64,000 nt of DNA, taken from Atriophallophorus winterbourni (Eukaryota > Platyhelminthes > Trematoda > Plagiorchiida > Microphallidae). The translations under genes were made by a program, and so were the position numbers. Below are positions 41,105-51,770 of this stretch, piece after piece. How positions within the stretch are numbered: the stretch's first letter is position 1; each line of letters begins with the position of its first letter. The notes under the pieces are model-generated. The model ran no database searches. It saw only the letters and a program-made list of their open reading frames with translations, and was not told the DNA's origin. Location: NCBI GenBank assembly GCA_013407085.1, contig JACCGJ010018497.1, positions 87,018 through 151,017 of the forward strand, given 5' to 3'.

Positions 41105-41364
41105 ATAAAGGGAAAACTATGCATTCAGTTCTGATACACTTCAAGGATAAGACACCATTATCTAGCGTTAAGAACAGCATCTACAGAATCAACTGTAAGG
41201 ACTGTTCGTGTGTTTACATAGGGTAGACTTCCAGTGAACTTCATACTAGAATCGAAGAACTCCAAAAGCTTGTCCAGAGACAGCCCCGGGATGCAGGGGA
41301 ATATCAATCCCTTATTCGTGACTCCGCCTTGGCTGTGTCAACTGACCTTGACCGTGTTCACTTA
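41105..41364 (+). mobile_element. Inverted PLE fragment, left part
   Basis: This is a plus-strand copy of the GIY-YIG region of the neighbouring PLE (CACTTCAAGGATAAGACACC, TAGAATCGAAGAACTC, GACAGCCCCGGGATGC). It jumps from CCGCCTTGGC to TGTGTCAACTGACC, lacking about 285 bases present at 39425-39709. It is interrupted at 41364 by an LTR element and resumes at 43490. Confidence 0.85.
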
Positions 41365-41549
41365 TGCAACATCAATGTTTTACTGTACACAACAATTGAA
41401 CTTGATAACACACTTTGCGTTGATTCGTGTTCCGTGATTGCTACCATGTACCTTCGTGCACCCTTTTGGCTACCGCGATAAACCTTTCATCTCCTGTGCC
41501 TTTTCTCCAACATTCGTAGGGACGTTATTGTAGTGGTCAGTCCACTACA
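41365..41549 (+). repeat. 5' LTR of nested element
   Basis: 185 bp from TGCAACATCAATG (canonical TGTAAC changed by one base) to GTCCACTACA. The body CTTGATAACACACTTTGCGT and CATGTACCTTCGTGCACCC matches the 3' LTR. Confidence 0.87.
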
Positions 41550-41552
41550 AAT

Positions 41553-41570
41553 TGGTGAGCCCGACGTGAT
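41553..41570 (+). promoter_or_regulatory. Primer binding site, tRNA-Trp type
   Basis: TGGTGAGCCCGACGTGAT follows the LTR after AAT. It matches the complement of a tRNA-Trp 3' end (TGGTGACCCCGACGTGA) except for one base, the clearest primer site of the three CsRn1-like elements here. Confidence 0.85.
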
Positions 41571-41809
41571 GCACGAATCCTTCGTGTACTACAATTGGTA
41601 AGCCCAATATTCACGCGCAATTCGAGATTTTTTCCCGATACGTCTTTTTCCGATTTACATCGGTGTTATTTCATGATATTTTGTACCTCCTTTAACACGT
41701 TTTACATCAAAACGTCATATGCATCACATAACTACAATTGTTGATCAATTCACATTTCGGGTTAGAACACATTCTACAGAGCAGACAGTTTACTTTGTTT
41801 ACTGCTTGT

Positions 41810-42235
41810 AAGCCCCTCGTACATCAATCAACGGATCGTCGGGTAGGTACTCTCCTAGAGAGACTGTGCACCAGGATTCTGTCAGTCATTTTACGACTGA
41901 TATACGATATATCTTAGGTGCCACAATTCCTATCTCTGCAACGTGTGTGATAGACTGGCCACTCTCCCTCGACCTCAGCGAAATCGCTGCGGTGCAAGCT
42001 ACCGATGCTGGCATCGCACAGCTCTGGGACGCCTATTCTTTTATCACACCTCTCCCCTTGCCCGATGGCTTGGGTAATATCGCAAAGCGCTTTCCGACTA
42101 CTTACCCTGTCTGCTTTTAGACGGCGCATTACTCACACCATACGCAATCTTTCCCATCCTGACATTCGTGCTTGCGTTACGTTTGTTACGGAAAAAGTAG
42201 TATGGCCGAAAGCCAGTGGGTACGTACAGCATGAC
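41810..42235 (+). pseudogene. RNase H/integrase scraps of nested element
   Basis: Frame one gives HQDSVSHFTTDIRYILGATI, then SLDLSEIAAVQATDAGIAQL. Frame two gives LSAFRRRITHTIRNLSHPDI and VVWPKASGYV. These match the RNase H end and the integrase finger start of the element at 22562-23056. The Cys pair of the finger is lost. Confidence 0.8.
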
Positions 42236-42474
42236 ACTTTCATGGCAACCCCACCATATTTGATAATAACCACGTGTACATCAATTATTTACCCGCAATC
42301 TGCCATCTCCACAGTGAGTAGAGTCCGGAACTGCACATTTGCCAATTATATAGCGGGTATTTAACACGTTATTATCGCTTGGTATATCCCGTGCATGGTT
42401 TTGTACCTCTTCACTATAACTCGGTCGTGGCCATAAACCCATGCCCAGAGAGTTTTTTTCTTCTCACTTCTCAG

Positions 42475-42795
42475 GTACACATGCACCTCCAGCTTTGGAA
42501 AACGTGGCACGCGCCACCCCCAGATCACCGACGCTTGTCGCCATCCTATCCGGTTACCTGGAATACACGCATCCTTCGTGTATCCCCTCGGTACGCATGT
42601 ACCTCCCGCTGTGAAAATCGTGGCACGCGCCACCCCCGGATCACCGACGCTTGTCGCCATCCTATCCGGTAGCCCGAAATACACGCATTCTTCGTGTATC
42701 CCTTCCGATACACATCCACCTCGCGCTGTGGATACCGTGGCACGCGCCATCCCCGGATCACCGACGCTTGTCGCCATCCTACCCGGTAGCCCCTA
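42475..42795 (+). repeat. Tandem repeat, 2.7 units of 116 bp, in the nested element
   Basis: Units start at 42475, 42591 and 42707. Each carries CGTGGCACGCGCCA, ATCACCGACGCTTGTCGCCA and TACACGCATCCTTCGTGTAT or close variants. The last unit is partial. They lie in the 3' untranslated part of the element, where the relative at 24.1 kb has a single diverged unit. Confidence 0.88.
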
Positions 42796-43303
42796 CCATC
42801 AGCACACTCCGCCCAACACGAAACGTATCAGACAAGTTCCCTACCAGCCCGACTACACGCCACTCAGCTTTCTCCAGGCGAGGCCGTTCGCCATCGACCC
42901 TGGGGTGCAGGAACTTCTCAGCACAGACTATGTTTTCGAAGCTTCTGGTTCTTCGTTGTCAAGCCTACGGATGTGCCTACATCTGCTTCTACTGGGTTCA
43001 TACTAAGACCATGCCAGACGGGCAATTCCCGCTAGCAGCTCGTTAAACATATGTGATCCAGCTCCGGCAGCACGTTCACTCCATGTGAGACGTGACTTGG
43101 CTTAGTACTTATCGGTTTTCCTGTATCCTACCCTGGTCACCACCGACAATCGACCCACGCAGATCGTGCCTTGGCTGAGTTCGAAGTGACTGGTTGCTGA
43201 GAGACTATTTTCTAGCATGGAACGACGTGACACCGCTTGGCCAATTTAATTGCCAATTCCTGATCAGAAGTCTCCTGTGACCAGACTTCTTGGAAGGGGG
43301 CTG

Positions 43304-43489
43304 TGTAACAACATTGTTTTAATGTACATAACAATTGACCTTGATAACACACTTTCCGTTGATTCGTGTTCCGTGATTGCTACCATGTACCTTCGTGCAC
43401 CCTTTTAGCTACCGCGATAAACCTTTCATCTCCTGTGCATTTTCTCCAACATTCTTGGGGACGTTATTGTAGTAATCTGGTCTACTACA
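43304..43489 (+). repeat. 3' LTR of nested element
   Basis: 186 bp, TGTAACAACATTG...GTCTACTACA, followed by the target duplication CTTG and the resumed PLE sequence. Confidence 0.88.
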
Positions 43490-43652
43490 CTTGTATTAGA
43501 TTAACGTGGATACACACTAGTAGTTAAATTGACCACTGATTCCGGTCATTTGCAAGAGACGTGACACACTGTAGGCTGTTTCGCGGTAAGGTCAAATATG
43601 TGGTGGTGGGTCGACTACTACCTAATCATGTTCCTTGTCCTGACTTAATTCT
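43490..43652 (+). mobile_element. Inverted PLE fragment, right part
   Basis: This continues the PLE after the nested insertion (TGTATTAGATTAACGTGG, GACGTGACACACTGTAGGC, GTGGTGGGTCGACTACTACC, TAATCATGTTCCTTGTCC). It is the inverse of 39240-39396. It breaks off just before the hammerhead. Confidence 0.85.
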
Positions 43653-43654
43653 AT

Positions 43655-44660
43655 ATAGATTAGCTAACATGCCAAACATATCAAGCATTCCCAATTTTCG
43701 GGAATTAAACAAAAACAACTCTTTACGTAACAGGTTATAATTTTATTAAAGCAGTAGACAGCTGATTTGAACACTCCTAGTTCGGTGCTTCACATTTAAT
43801 TGTAAGCTCTTCGGCACATTCTACACTGAAATTTAGATTACCTACACATCGCGCATCTATTTTGTTAAAACATTTTAGGTGATATTACCAATCATAGTAG
43901 TGCTACGTCCTCAAGAGTAACACCGAATATAGGCTTGTAATTTTAACCTGTTGAAATTGATCGGAATTAAATGGATCACACCATTATCTAAATGATTTCC
44001 CAAAGTTATGAAGATAATGGCATTAGGCTGAACTTTTCTGCTCTGTTCACCAAACTAGTTCAATCGCTAATGTTTTCTATCCTTCGACACAGATGCCAGC
44101 AAAGAAAAAGGTTAAATATACAAACTTTCGTTTTGGCAATCTATGGCGCACACTACTTTGGTGCTATTCGATTTGCCTTGTCAAGGCATTTCTTTTGTCA
44201 TGCTTTAACGTAATGGTATCTTAAATGGATCAATTTGAAATCTATTGCAGCTTACGGCATGCAATGCTGAACAGTGCAAGCTTTATATTTTATGAACGCA
44301 TGCTAGAAACCACATTGTATCGGAAAATATGGTATCATCAATCTTATATCAACGGCTAAATATAACAAGCGACCCTTTGATCTTTTCAATATAAAGCTTC
44401 ACCAAATTATGGGAACCAAGATCGCCATCAATACAACTGTGTGTTACTGTTACCATTAATTTAGTTGATGTTTTGTCTACTATATAAGTTACAGGTTTAT
44501 CAAGCTGTTAGATTGTAAGTGATATCATTAATATTTCGAAAAACTATAATTTATTGATTATGTATTATTAATTGGCACTCGACTTCTTAATTTGATTCTG
44601 TTATCGTATTAGAAGCTACGTGAAAATTAATTTATGGCCAATTCGCGTTTCATGGGCCGA
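43655..44660. other. AT-rich DNA, no gene recognised
   Basis: About 1 kb without recognisable genes or repeats. Confidence 0.55.
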
Positions 44661-44663
44661 AAC

Positions 44664-45003
44664 TTTTATAACATCGCAGAATTCCAGTTGCGCTTGTTTA
44701 CCATCCTTCCATTGTTTCGAGCCATTTCGATTCTGATCGTACTGTCCCTACATGATGTGTGCAGGCAGGTCGTGAGATGAGATGGGAATGCCTGTAAATG
44801 AGCATTTTTGTTCATGGTTATGGGTTCAGTCATATTATACATGTGTTTGGACACGCAATTGAACAGGTTGGTCGTACCAGCCTTATCCAACAGTGGCATA
44901 CAGGCGCGACTGGTTTACTATTCCTCCACTGTTTCGAACGCATGCAGATCCTGATGAGTACACACGCCATGAAAATGCTTACATCTGAGCATTTTTGTTC
45001 ATC
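44664..45003 (+). repeat. Hammerhead repeat, head-to-tail dimer, degenerate cores
   Basis: Two plus-strand units end in the same block, TGAGCATTTTTGTTCAT, at 44797 and 44987, giving a period of about 190 bases. Unit 2 contains the full head (CAATTGAACAGGTTGGTCGT, ACCAGCCTTATCCAACAGTG, CATGCAGATCCTGATGAG). In unit 1 the core is scrambled (CCCTACATGATGTGTGC). In unit 2 a deletion between two CCTGAT copies removed one side of helix I. Neither should cleave. Confidence 0.7.
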
Positions 45004-45009
45004 ACATAA

Positions 45010-45510
45010 ATCACTTTTACGACAAACAACTACTGGGTGAAACGGAAATGATTCACACAATAATGAATGACATGGATATTGGCATGAAAACTTTACTTAA
45101 ATATCTTATAAACGATCCATTAAAACAGCATGAATTTTATTTAGATATTTTTTAAAATTTATATAATCACAATACAACGGAGACTATTTATTTATCATTA
45201 TGATTCGCACAAAAACATCGATGATTTAATCAGACAATCAATATATCAACATACATCAGCTTGAATGCACAATCGTTCGAGGTGAGCGAAAAGCTCATGT
45301 TTTATTGCCACAATGAAACATGTCAATCCCGAGCAGACAGACATGAATTGAGTGCATTAAAGTTTGCCTTCCATTCAGCAAAATGACAATTGTTATGTAT
45401 TCATATTCATAGATTTATTCATAGATGATATGCACGTAAAAAGCTATGCTTTACAAGACCCCCAAAAAATGTACATCGGGTCGGACGGTAAAAAATATCA
45501 AATTATTGTT
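45010..45510. other. No gene recognised
   Basis: AT-rich sequence between the hammerhead dimer and the LINE 3' end. Confidence 0.5.
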
Positions 45511-45519
45511 AGATTATTG

Positions 45520-46092
45520 TCAAACGTGAAAAACATACTTGTCCATGTGAATATCTGGTGATTTCTTGAAAGCGTCAACGGTTCCAAATTGTACCACATG
45601 AGTAGGTAAACTATTCCACAATTGCACATTGCGAACGGAAAATGCATATTTGCGGCCGTTCATTTCGTATGGATAATTAGATAGTCCCATGACAAGTTTT
45701 GTCGCTCTGCTCTGTGGAGTTTCCAATAGCAGAATATCTCTCTTCAACCAAGGATCCCGTGCCGGTATAGCATATTCAACATGAAGGCGGATGTACGTTG
45801 AAATCAATTTGCAGAATATACTGGGGACCAACGAACTTAGGACTCTTCTAAGGAGACGCAAGTTGCTTTCAGCTTTGCAGGCAGCCAGTCGACATCGCAT
45901 TGAGTTTCCCAAGTCTGATTGGATAATCACGCCTAAATCATTTTCGGAGGAGGCGGGTTTAATAACAGTACGATCAAGATAATATTCTTTGCTCGACTTG
46001 CTGTTGAGAGACAATAGGCTGCATTTCGAAGCATTCAGGGGCATTTCGTTGTCTAGGGACCAAGTGTGAATCATATCGAGATCCCGTTGCAC
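45520..46092 (-). pseudogene. LINE post-RT region and C-terminus
   Basis: The 190-codon frame has MQRDLDMIHTWSLDNEMPLN with the NASKC block, SSENDLGVIIQSDLGNSMRC, RLHVEYAIPARDPWLKRDIL and finally RNVQLWNSLPTHVVQFGTVD. This is the complete C-terminal region of a CR1-like LINE with an intact frame to the natural stop. Confidence 0.83.
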
Positions 46093-46676
46093 GTTCTGCG
46101 TGTCGTCTGTGGAGTTTATCTTGCGTCAAAGCTTTGCGTCATCAACGAAAATAAGCACCACCGACTGCACAACAGTAGGCAAGTCTTTCATCTATATTAA
46201 AAACAAAAGCGGTCAGAGGACTGATCCTTGTTTGACACCACGGACAACTCTAATCGACTCAGATAGTTCGTTTTTGACTCTCACGTACATCTCACGAGAT
46301 ATCAACCATTCTTTGAGTTATGATGGAGTTTACCCTGTACTCCGTAGGTGAGTAGTTTCGACGAAAGTATTTCGTGATACACACGATCGAAAGCTTTTGA
46401 GAAATCGATATAAATTGCGTCCACGGAGTTGCCGGCATCTAGTAGCTTAGACGAAGATTCTTTTGCGAATAGCAAGTTTGTAAGTTAAGATCGTTTTTTC
46501 CTGAATCCATGCTATGCCTCGGAGATTAAATTATTAGTCTCAAAGTGATTCCGTAAAGAATCAGCTATTATGGACTCCATTACTTTTGATAGCACTGGTA
46601 ATAACGCTATCGGGCGATAGTTTAAAGGATCATTTCTTTTGCCACCCATGTAGATGGGACTAATCAGAGCGGTTTT

Positions 46677-47522
46677 CTAAGTTTCTGGTACAAAGCTCTG
46701 CTCGAACATCACCGTGAATACGTCAGATGTCGGTATTGCCAACTCGGAAGATAGATTGTACAAAACGTTTGCGTGTATATTGTGTATACCGGGTGAGCCT
46801 GTTCTCTTCATCGTCATTAATTTTGTTTGAACAACGTTGGGGAGAAACTCAACCCCGTAAAGAATTGGCAGGCTGCAGTTGTCAGAGTTTAAAGGCTGTA
46901 CATGGGTCGACACTTGTGAGATAACTGATGTGAATTGTTGTCGGAAAAAATTAGTGCAATCTTTGAATGACCTCACTATTCCAGTTCCACATGCCAGTGG
47001 CGGTATTCCCATTTTAACATTCCGGAGGTCTTTGACGTGTTTATACAATGCTTTGGGATTTATAATGTATTTTTCGACTAGACTGATTTGGTAATCTTGT
47101 CTGTCTTTTCGAATGAGAGAGACACACTTATTTCGCAATAAGGTGTAGAAGCACCAAGTTATCCCAGACGGATCGTCCAAGTATTTGGACCAGGTATTGT
47201 CACGCTTACACATCCATTTCCGAGTACTGCTTCTGAGAGTCTTCTTCGGACGCTGTTTGCTGGACATTAGTTTTACCTTCGATGATAAATCAATGATAAT
47301 ACGGAGTTGGCTGTAAAACGTTACCCAGATTTCCTTAGCTGATTTGATTTCAAGGAAATCCCATCGATTTGCAGTAGTAAGATCTCGAAGTAAGTCATAG
47401 TTCACAGTTGTATACGTTCGTTGAGTAATTCCTGCTGGTTCGTATTGATAAAAATAATCAAATGACAGGACAACATGATCACTCAATCCAAGTGGAGCTG
47501 TATAAAAAACAGATTCTATCAT
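46677..47522 (-). pseudogene. LINE endonuclease end, linker and RT N-terminus
   Basis: This 281-codon frame starts with the final nuclease block (APLGLSDHVVLSFDYFYQYE), passes a Lys/Arg-rich linker (KQRPKKTLRSSTRKWMCKRD) and enters the RT (LMTMKRTGSPGIHNIHANVL, IPTSDVFTVMFEQSFVPE). A stop replaces the Trp that is normal after VPE. The next frame continues KTALISPIYMGGKRNDPFNY. Confidence 0.82.
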
Positions 47523-47620
47523 GACTTCTTCGTTTATAAGTATGAGGTCCAGGGTAGATGGGGTTTGTTCAGATCGAAATCGCGTTGGTTGTTATACATG
47601 GTTGTAAAGAGGGGTGCAAG

Positions 47621-47941
47621 TCATGATTTCTTGAAGAAAGCTTTTGAATGAATCGTCACCTGTAATGTGTGTTGCAAGTGTTGTACATTGAAATCACCGA
47701 GAAGGAGAGAATGCGAATAAGTGAGCTTCAATGCAAAACGTATTGCATTAGAAAGAACAGTGTCAGCGGCAGATGATGAAGATGGGGGGCAATAAATCAA
47801 TGTTAATAGGCACTTACGTTTATCATGTAAGTCAAAAAAGCAAAACAATGTATCTGGGACATCTAACTCGGGGGAGAGAAGTATAGTTGATGCTTTCGTG
47901 TAAGTAGAGGAGGACACCACCACCTTTCGTTGCTCGATCAT
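47621..47941 (-). pseudogene. LINE endonuclease (EEP family) fragment
   Basis: The frame contains KCLLTLIYCPPSSSSAADTV, the usual Y-PP block, and HSLLLGDFNVQHL with the GDFN catalytic block of endonuclease/exonuclease/phosphatase-type LINE nucleases. It ends in a stop after FFKKS, and the nuclease continues in another frame to the LSDHVVLSFDY block at 47460. Confidence 0.78.
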
Positions 47942-48177
47942 TTCTGTAAATCATCATGTGAGGGATTTTGAGTTCAGAGTCTTGTATATATTAAACAACC
48001 AGGTCGCACGTGAATACAGTTAATTGAACTTGCCCAGAAAGCCTGGGCTTTGGTGTAACAGCATTAGAGATTTGGTTTTTTTGTTGCAGATGTAGAGCTC
48101 ATAGTATTGGATTCGCCGACTTAGAATTGGTCGGCTGCTCCACGTTTTTTAGTAAGCACATTACAGATCAGGTATAA

Positions 48178-48210
48178 TAGCTATATATAGATATATATAT
48201 ATTATATAAT

Positions 48211-48248
<38 letters not shown>

Positions 48249-48249
48249 T
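48178..48249. repeat. Long (TA)n microsatellite
   Basis: About 70 bases of TA-rich repeats with a few interruptions. Confidence 0.9.
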
Positions 48250-48254
48250 CATCA

Positions 48255-48898
48255 CCAGCATAGATACATTCTAGATAAATTTTAACTTGCACAAAAATCA
48301 CTCAGTTGTAATGCATTAAACACTTTCTCATATTATATAACATCGGATATATTTCATACAAATTCAATTTTAAAATATAAATCTGGAAAAGTACAAACTT
48401 GATGATTCAACGGTTTGGCGTGCGAATTTATTTCAATCTCAGAGCTTGGTTATTCTGCGATAAATCTTTTCCCGCTAATCATATTGTTTAGAGCTTGTAA
48501 TTCTGTCTTAAATTTGTAACGCTAATCTTTGATAAAATGTTTGTCTCTGTCCCGCTTCGCATGAGTTCCCTTGATATCTTTATTATCTTAACTCGTTTAA
48601 AATATGCATTTAAAATATTTTGACTTGATTCTGAGTCGAATTAGCTGGTCAATGGATCTAATTATCAACATCCGAAATAATTGCTTTAATCGCATGGTAT
48701 ATGAACCGATGGAACGGAACGAGATTCGTTTCTCGTTGAGTTGACAATTAGTTTTCAGATTCTTCTTACAGCTTTATTTTGTTGAAATCATTCGCAGCTA
48801 TTTCTGATAGTTTATTGTGAGTGCATTGCGGTTATATTCAAGTATATTCACTAAAATGTTTAGGGATAATTTTCTTAAATGACGAATCAGATTTTAAT
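48255..48898. other. AT-rich DNA, no gene recognised
   Basis: No recognisable feature between the microsatellite and the RTE LINE. Confidence 0.55.
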
Positions 48899-49158
48899 AT
48901 TTGATGCAGTACATAATCGAACCATTTTCCACGTACGGTTCAAAGAAAGCTAGAACGAACCACTGGATTGAAGCAAAAGATTCTGAGATGACTGCGGTGT
49001 TGTATGAGAAACGGTCAGCATTCTTAAAGTTCAAAGGTATACTAACAGATGAAAAATTACGACTTCTAAGAGCAGCTAGAAATATTGTGCAACAGATTAC
49101 AAGACGATATGCAAATGACTAGTGGACTGAAGTTAGCCTACTTATCCAAAAATTTGGT

Positions 49159-49428
49159 ATGTATGATGGGATCAAGAGAGCCATTGGTCCAAACAAAGTT
49201 AAAACGGCTCCCATTAAGTGTGTATCTGGTAACCTGATTGACGATAAAACTCAACAGATGGAAAGATGGGTAGAACACTTCTACTCTCTGTACTCCAGGG
49301 ACAGTTCCGCATACTCTGTGAAGAGAAGTGTGTCCCACAAGAGATGCGAAACACGAAGTTCATCACGCTATTTAGGAATATGGGTGATAGAGAAGACTGA
49401 CAAAATTACAGATGAATCTCCCTTCTGA
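49159..49428 (+). pseudogene. RTE pre-RT segment
   Basis: The frame reads MYDGIKRAIGPNKVKTAPIK and then DDKTQQMERWVEHFYSLYSR, which is the strongly conserved RTE block GIKKALGP---KTAPLKS...QMERWVEHY-ELYSR. A stop follows at 49428. Confidence 0.82.
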
Positions 49429-49672
49429 ATGTTGTAAACAAATTGTTTGCTCAAGTATTACAGATCGGGCTGCAAGTTTCAGCTCATAGACTTTAACCCG
49501 AATCTCAATGTGGCTTACGCAGTGGAAGCGATGACATGATCATATCCCTGAGATGATTTCAATAAAAGTGTGGGTAACAGCGTATGCCATTATACGCTGT
49601 TTTATTGATTTAACCGCGGCATTAGACTACGTAGCAGGGAGTGTCATTCCAAAGTTCATGACCTTATAGTCT

Positions 49673-50050
49673 GTGCCCCAAGACTGGACTGGCATGAAGG
49701 GTTCAGTCTATTTTAACGGTTGCAGTTCAAAAGCCTTTGAAATTCGCCGAGGCGTCAAACAATGGTGTGTTCGTGCTCCCACGCTTTACGGCATTTTCTT
49801 TGCTCTGCTTCTGAAACACGCTTTTAGAACGAGAGCAGAAAAGATAGCAAGCCTTTCAACCTGAACCGGTTTAAAGTACAAACCGAGGTACGAGATGTGA
49901 TAATCCGTGACCTGCTGTTTGCTGACGATACAGCCATTATTGCTCACTCTCAAGATTACCTCCAGTCGCTAATGGATTGTTTTGGGCATGCAAAGATTTT
50001 GGGATAACAATCAACATGAACAAGCTGAAAGTCTTTGGTGAAGGGATTGC
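49673..50050 (+). pseudogene. RTE RT palm with FADD box
   Basis: The first frame has SSKAFEIRRGVKQWCVRAPT with LYGIFFALLL, matching the RGV-QGC-L-PTLF-IF block but with Gln-Trp in place of Gln-Gly. After a stop, VIIRDLLFADDTAIIAHSQD carries an intact FADD catalytic box in another frame. Confidence 0.78.
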
Positions 50051-50739
50051 ATCGCCTTCAATCATTGCCGTTTTAAACTGACAAAATAAAGCAGTACATC
50101 ATTTCACATATCTTGGATCAACAATTGACGATAGCCTCTCACTAGACACGAAAATTGATAAGCGAATGGGCAGAGCAGTTGTCATTTTGTCTCGATTGAA
50201 CTGTCGTGTCTGGGGCAACCGCAAGTTGAATGTAAATATAAAAATGATGGTATGCAGTGCGTGTGTACGAAATGTTTTACTTTACGGCATTGAAACCTGC
50301 CGCAAGACACGAACGGAATCTGAATGCTTTCCAACTGTGAAACATCCGCCGTTTCTTAAACATATGTTGGATCTACAAAGTAACGAATTCTGAACAGCTT
50401 TTAATAGCTGGACCACAGAGCATGTTCACTCAACTATAACAGCGCCACCTATGGTGGCCTGGACGCGTTTGTAGAATGGTAAATGGTCGTATTCCAAAAT
50501 TTCTACTTTATGGTGAGTTGAAATCAGGAAGTCGACCATTGGGCATACCGCACTTGCGGTACATAATCGTTTGCTAAAGAGATATGAAAGCCCTTGGCAT
50601 TGACTCCATGAGCTTAGAAGAACTTGCTCTCGATCGCTTACTTTGTAGGCAGTTTGAAGCGTCGTCTGCAAGCTGCGGAAGAGCAGATACAGCTCTTGGC
50701 TGCTGAACGCAGATCGCGCCGCCCGCATTAACATAAAAT

Positions 50740-51768
50740 CAAATAGAGCCTCGATTCAATTCAATCAGATAGCTAGACTTTGGTATCGGTGTGGACGGCA
50801 TCTTAACTTGGGCATATATTATTCATAAAGGTTTTATTGAGATAACAACCATTAGAGTTTCGTAATCTCAGCTTCCTCAACTGTTATGTTTGCTGCTAAA
50901 ATTATGATGAGAAATTCTCAGTAAAATTAAGGCATAGTTAAATATTCCAATGTGTTAATAGTGCGCTTAAAAGGGAGTTTTACGACGAAACAGACTGAGC
51001 AACAATACTGCAAACAACGAAAACATCAGAATTAGACACTTATGAAATATTTACACACGTCATATAGTTTCGTTGCGTTAGAGTATAAACATTTAAGTCT
51101 TCCTTGCGTTCATTTCTTTTGAGGCAAAGTAGAAATTTGTCTGGAAACAGTTAGTAACATTTAACCACGATGAATGCACTCACGAAACCAAGAGATTTCA
51201 TCCCTATGTTTGACAAAATGTAGATGGATCTCATTCTTCCTACCAGCAATCTTCTCGTGTAGACTAAGTATCAGCCATTAATTGCTGCTGATAACCTTCT
51301 AACTGTTTCCATCTGACGACACCAAGCAGCCAGTAACCAGATATTTATTATAAGTGCTTGGCACATAAACGACATAGTACATTGGCGTCATTGATGTAGC
51401 TTGTGCGCTTGACCAAAAATCACTCTGTTGTTACGCAGTCATGGTTATTCATTCAAAGTCTTACTTTGTGTCGTCTAAAGTTCTAAAATATTTAACCACG
51501 AAATGAAAATGATTATAATATTTGAAAACTTCTATTTTTCTCTCACATTTTAAATAATACTCTTGCAAAGTAACTTGGGATTATAAATTCATATCTTATT
51601 ATGTGTCGTGGGTTACCTTATTCTCTGAAGAAAACAATTTTTATTTTGTAGTCAAATGTAACACAATTTCTTGTTGACCAGCAGCAAAACATTTTTATTG
51701 TTCAAATTTTAAACCGATATTTTAGCTCAATCATTCTGAATTTTGTGGTTAGTAATAAGGTAATATAT
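50740..51768. other. AT-rich DNA, no gene recognised
   Basis: About 1 kb of AT-rich sequence with no recognised feature. Confidence 0.5.
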
Positions 51769-51770
51769 AG

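Larger units (their letters stand above)
41365..43489 (+). mobile_element. CsRn1-like LTR element, internally deleted, nested in PLE
   Basis: Two LTRs of about 185 bp flank only 1.75 kb of internal sequence: primer site, leader, scraps of RNase H and integrase, and a 3' region with tandem repeats. Gag, protease, RT and most of the integrase are absent. The target duplication CTTG (CTTA on the left by one change) is confirmed by the uninterrupted PLE sequence at 39393-39396. The family is related to the element at 19795 but differs in its LTR. Confidence 0.88.
45520..47960 (-). mobile_element. CR1-like LINE, longest copy in the window
   Basis: On the minus strand the order is endonuclease (47941-47500), linker and RT start (47522-46677), RT core in broken frames (46676-46100) and post-RT region with C-terminus (46092-45520). 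Only a few stops interrupt it. The RT core contains a YRPIALLPVLSKVMESIIAD stretch at about 46620-46560. The 5' end with the start of the endonuclease is missing. Confidence 0.85.
48901..50735 (+). mobile_element. RTE-like LINE remnant
   Basis: Segments in order are a pre-RT linker (48901-49122, RANHWIEA-like KARTNHWIEAKDSEMTAVLY), the RT entry (49159-49428), RT palm pieces (49590-50050) with IRDLLFADDTAIIAHSQDYL as active site block, the post-RT region (50100-50400, TKIDKRMGRAVVILSRLNCR) and the C-terminal ALGIDSMSLEELALDR block (50585-50730). Many stops and frame shifts are present. Confidence 0.85.

Noticed and set aside
42361..42777. 138-codon minus-strand frame with an internally repeated protein
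   Set aside because: The repetition is caused by the 116-bp tandem DNA units of the LTR element, and the frame runs antisense to it with no coding signal.
44954..44975. CTGATGA...GAAAA at the 44.9-kb repeat as an active hammerhead
   Set aside because: The bases between the boxes do not pair and the helix I strand is deleted. It is a dead copy.
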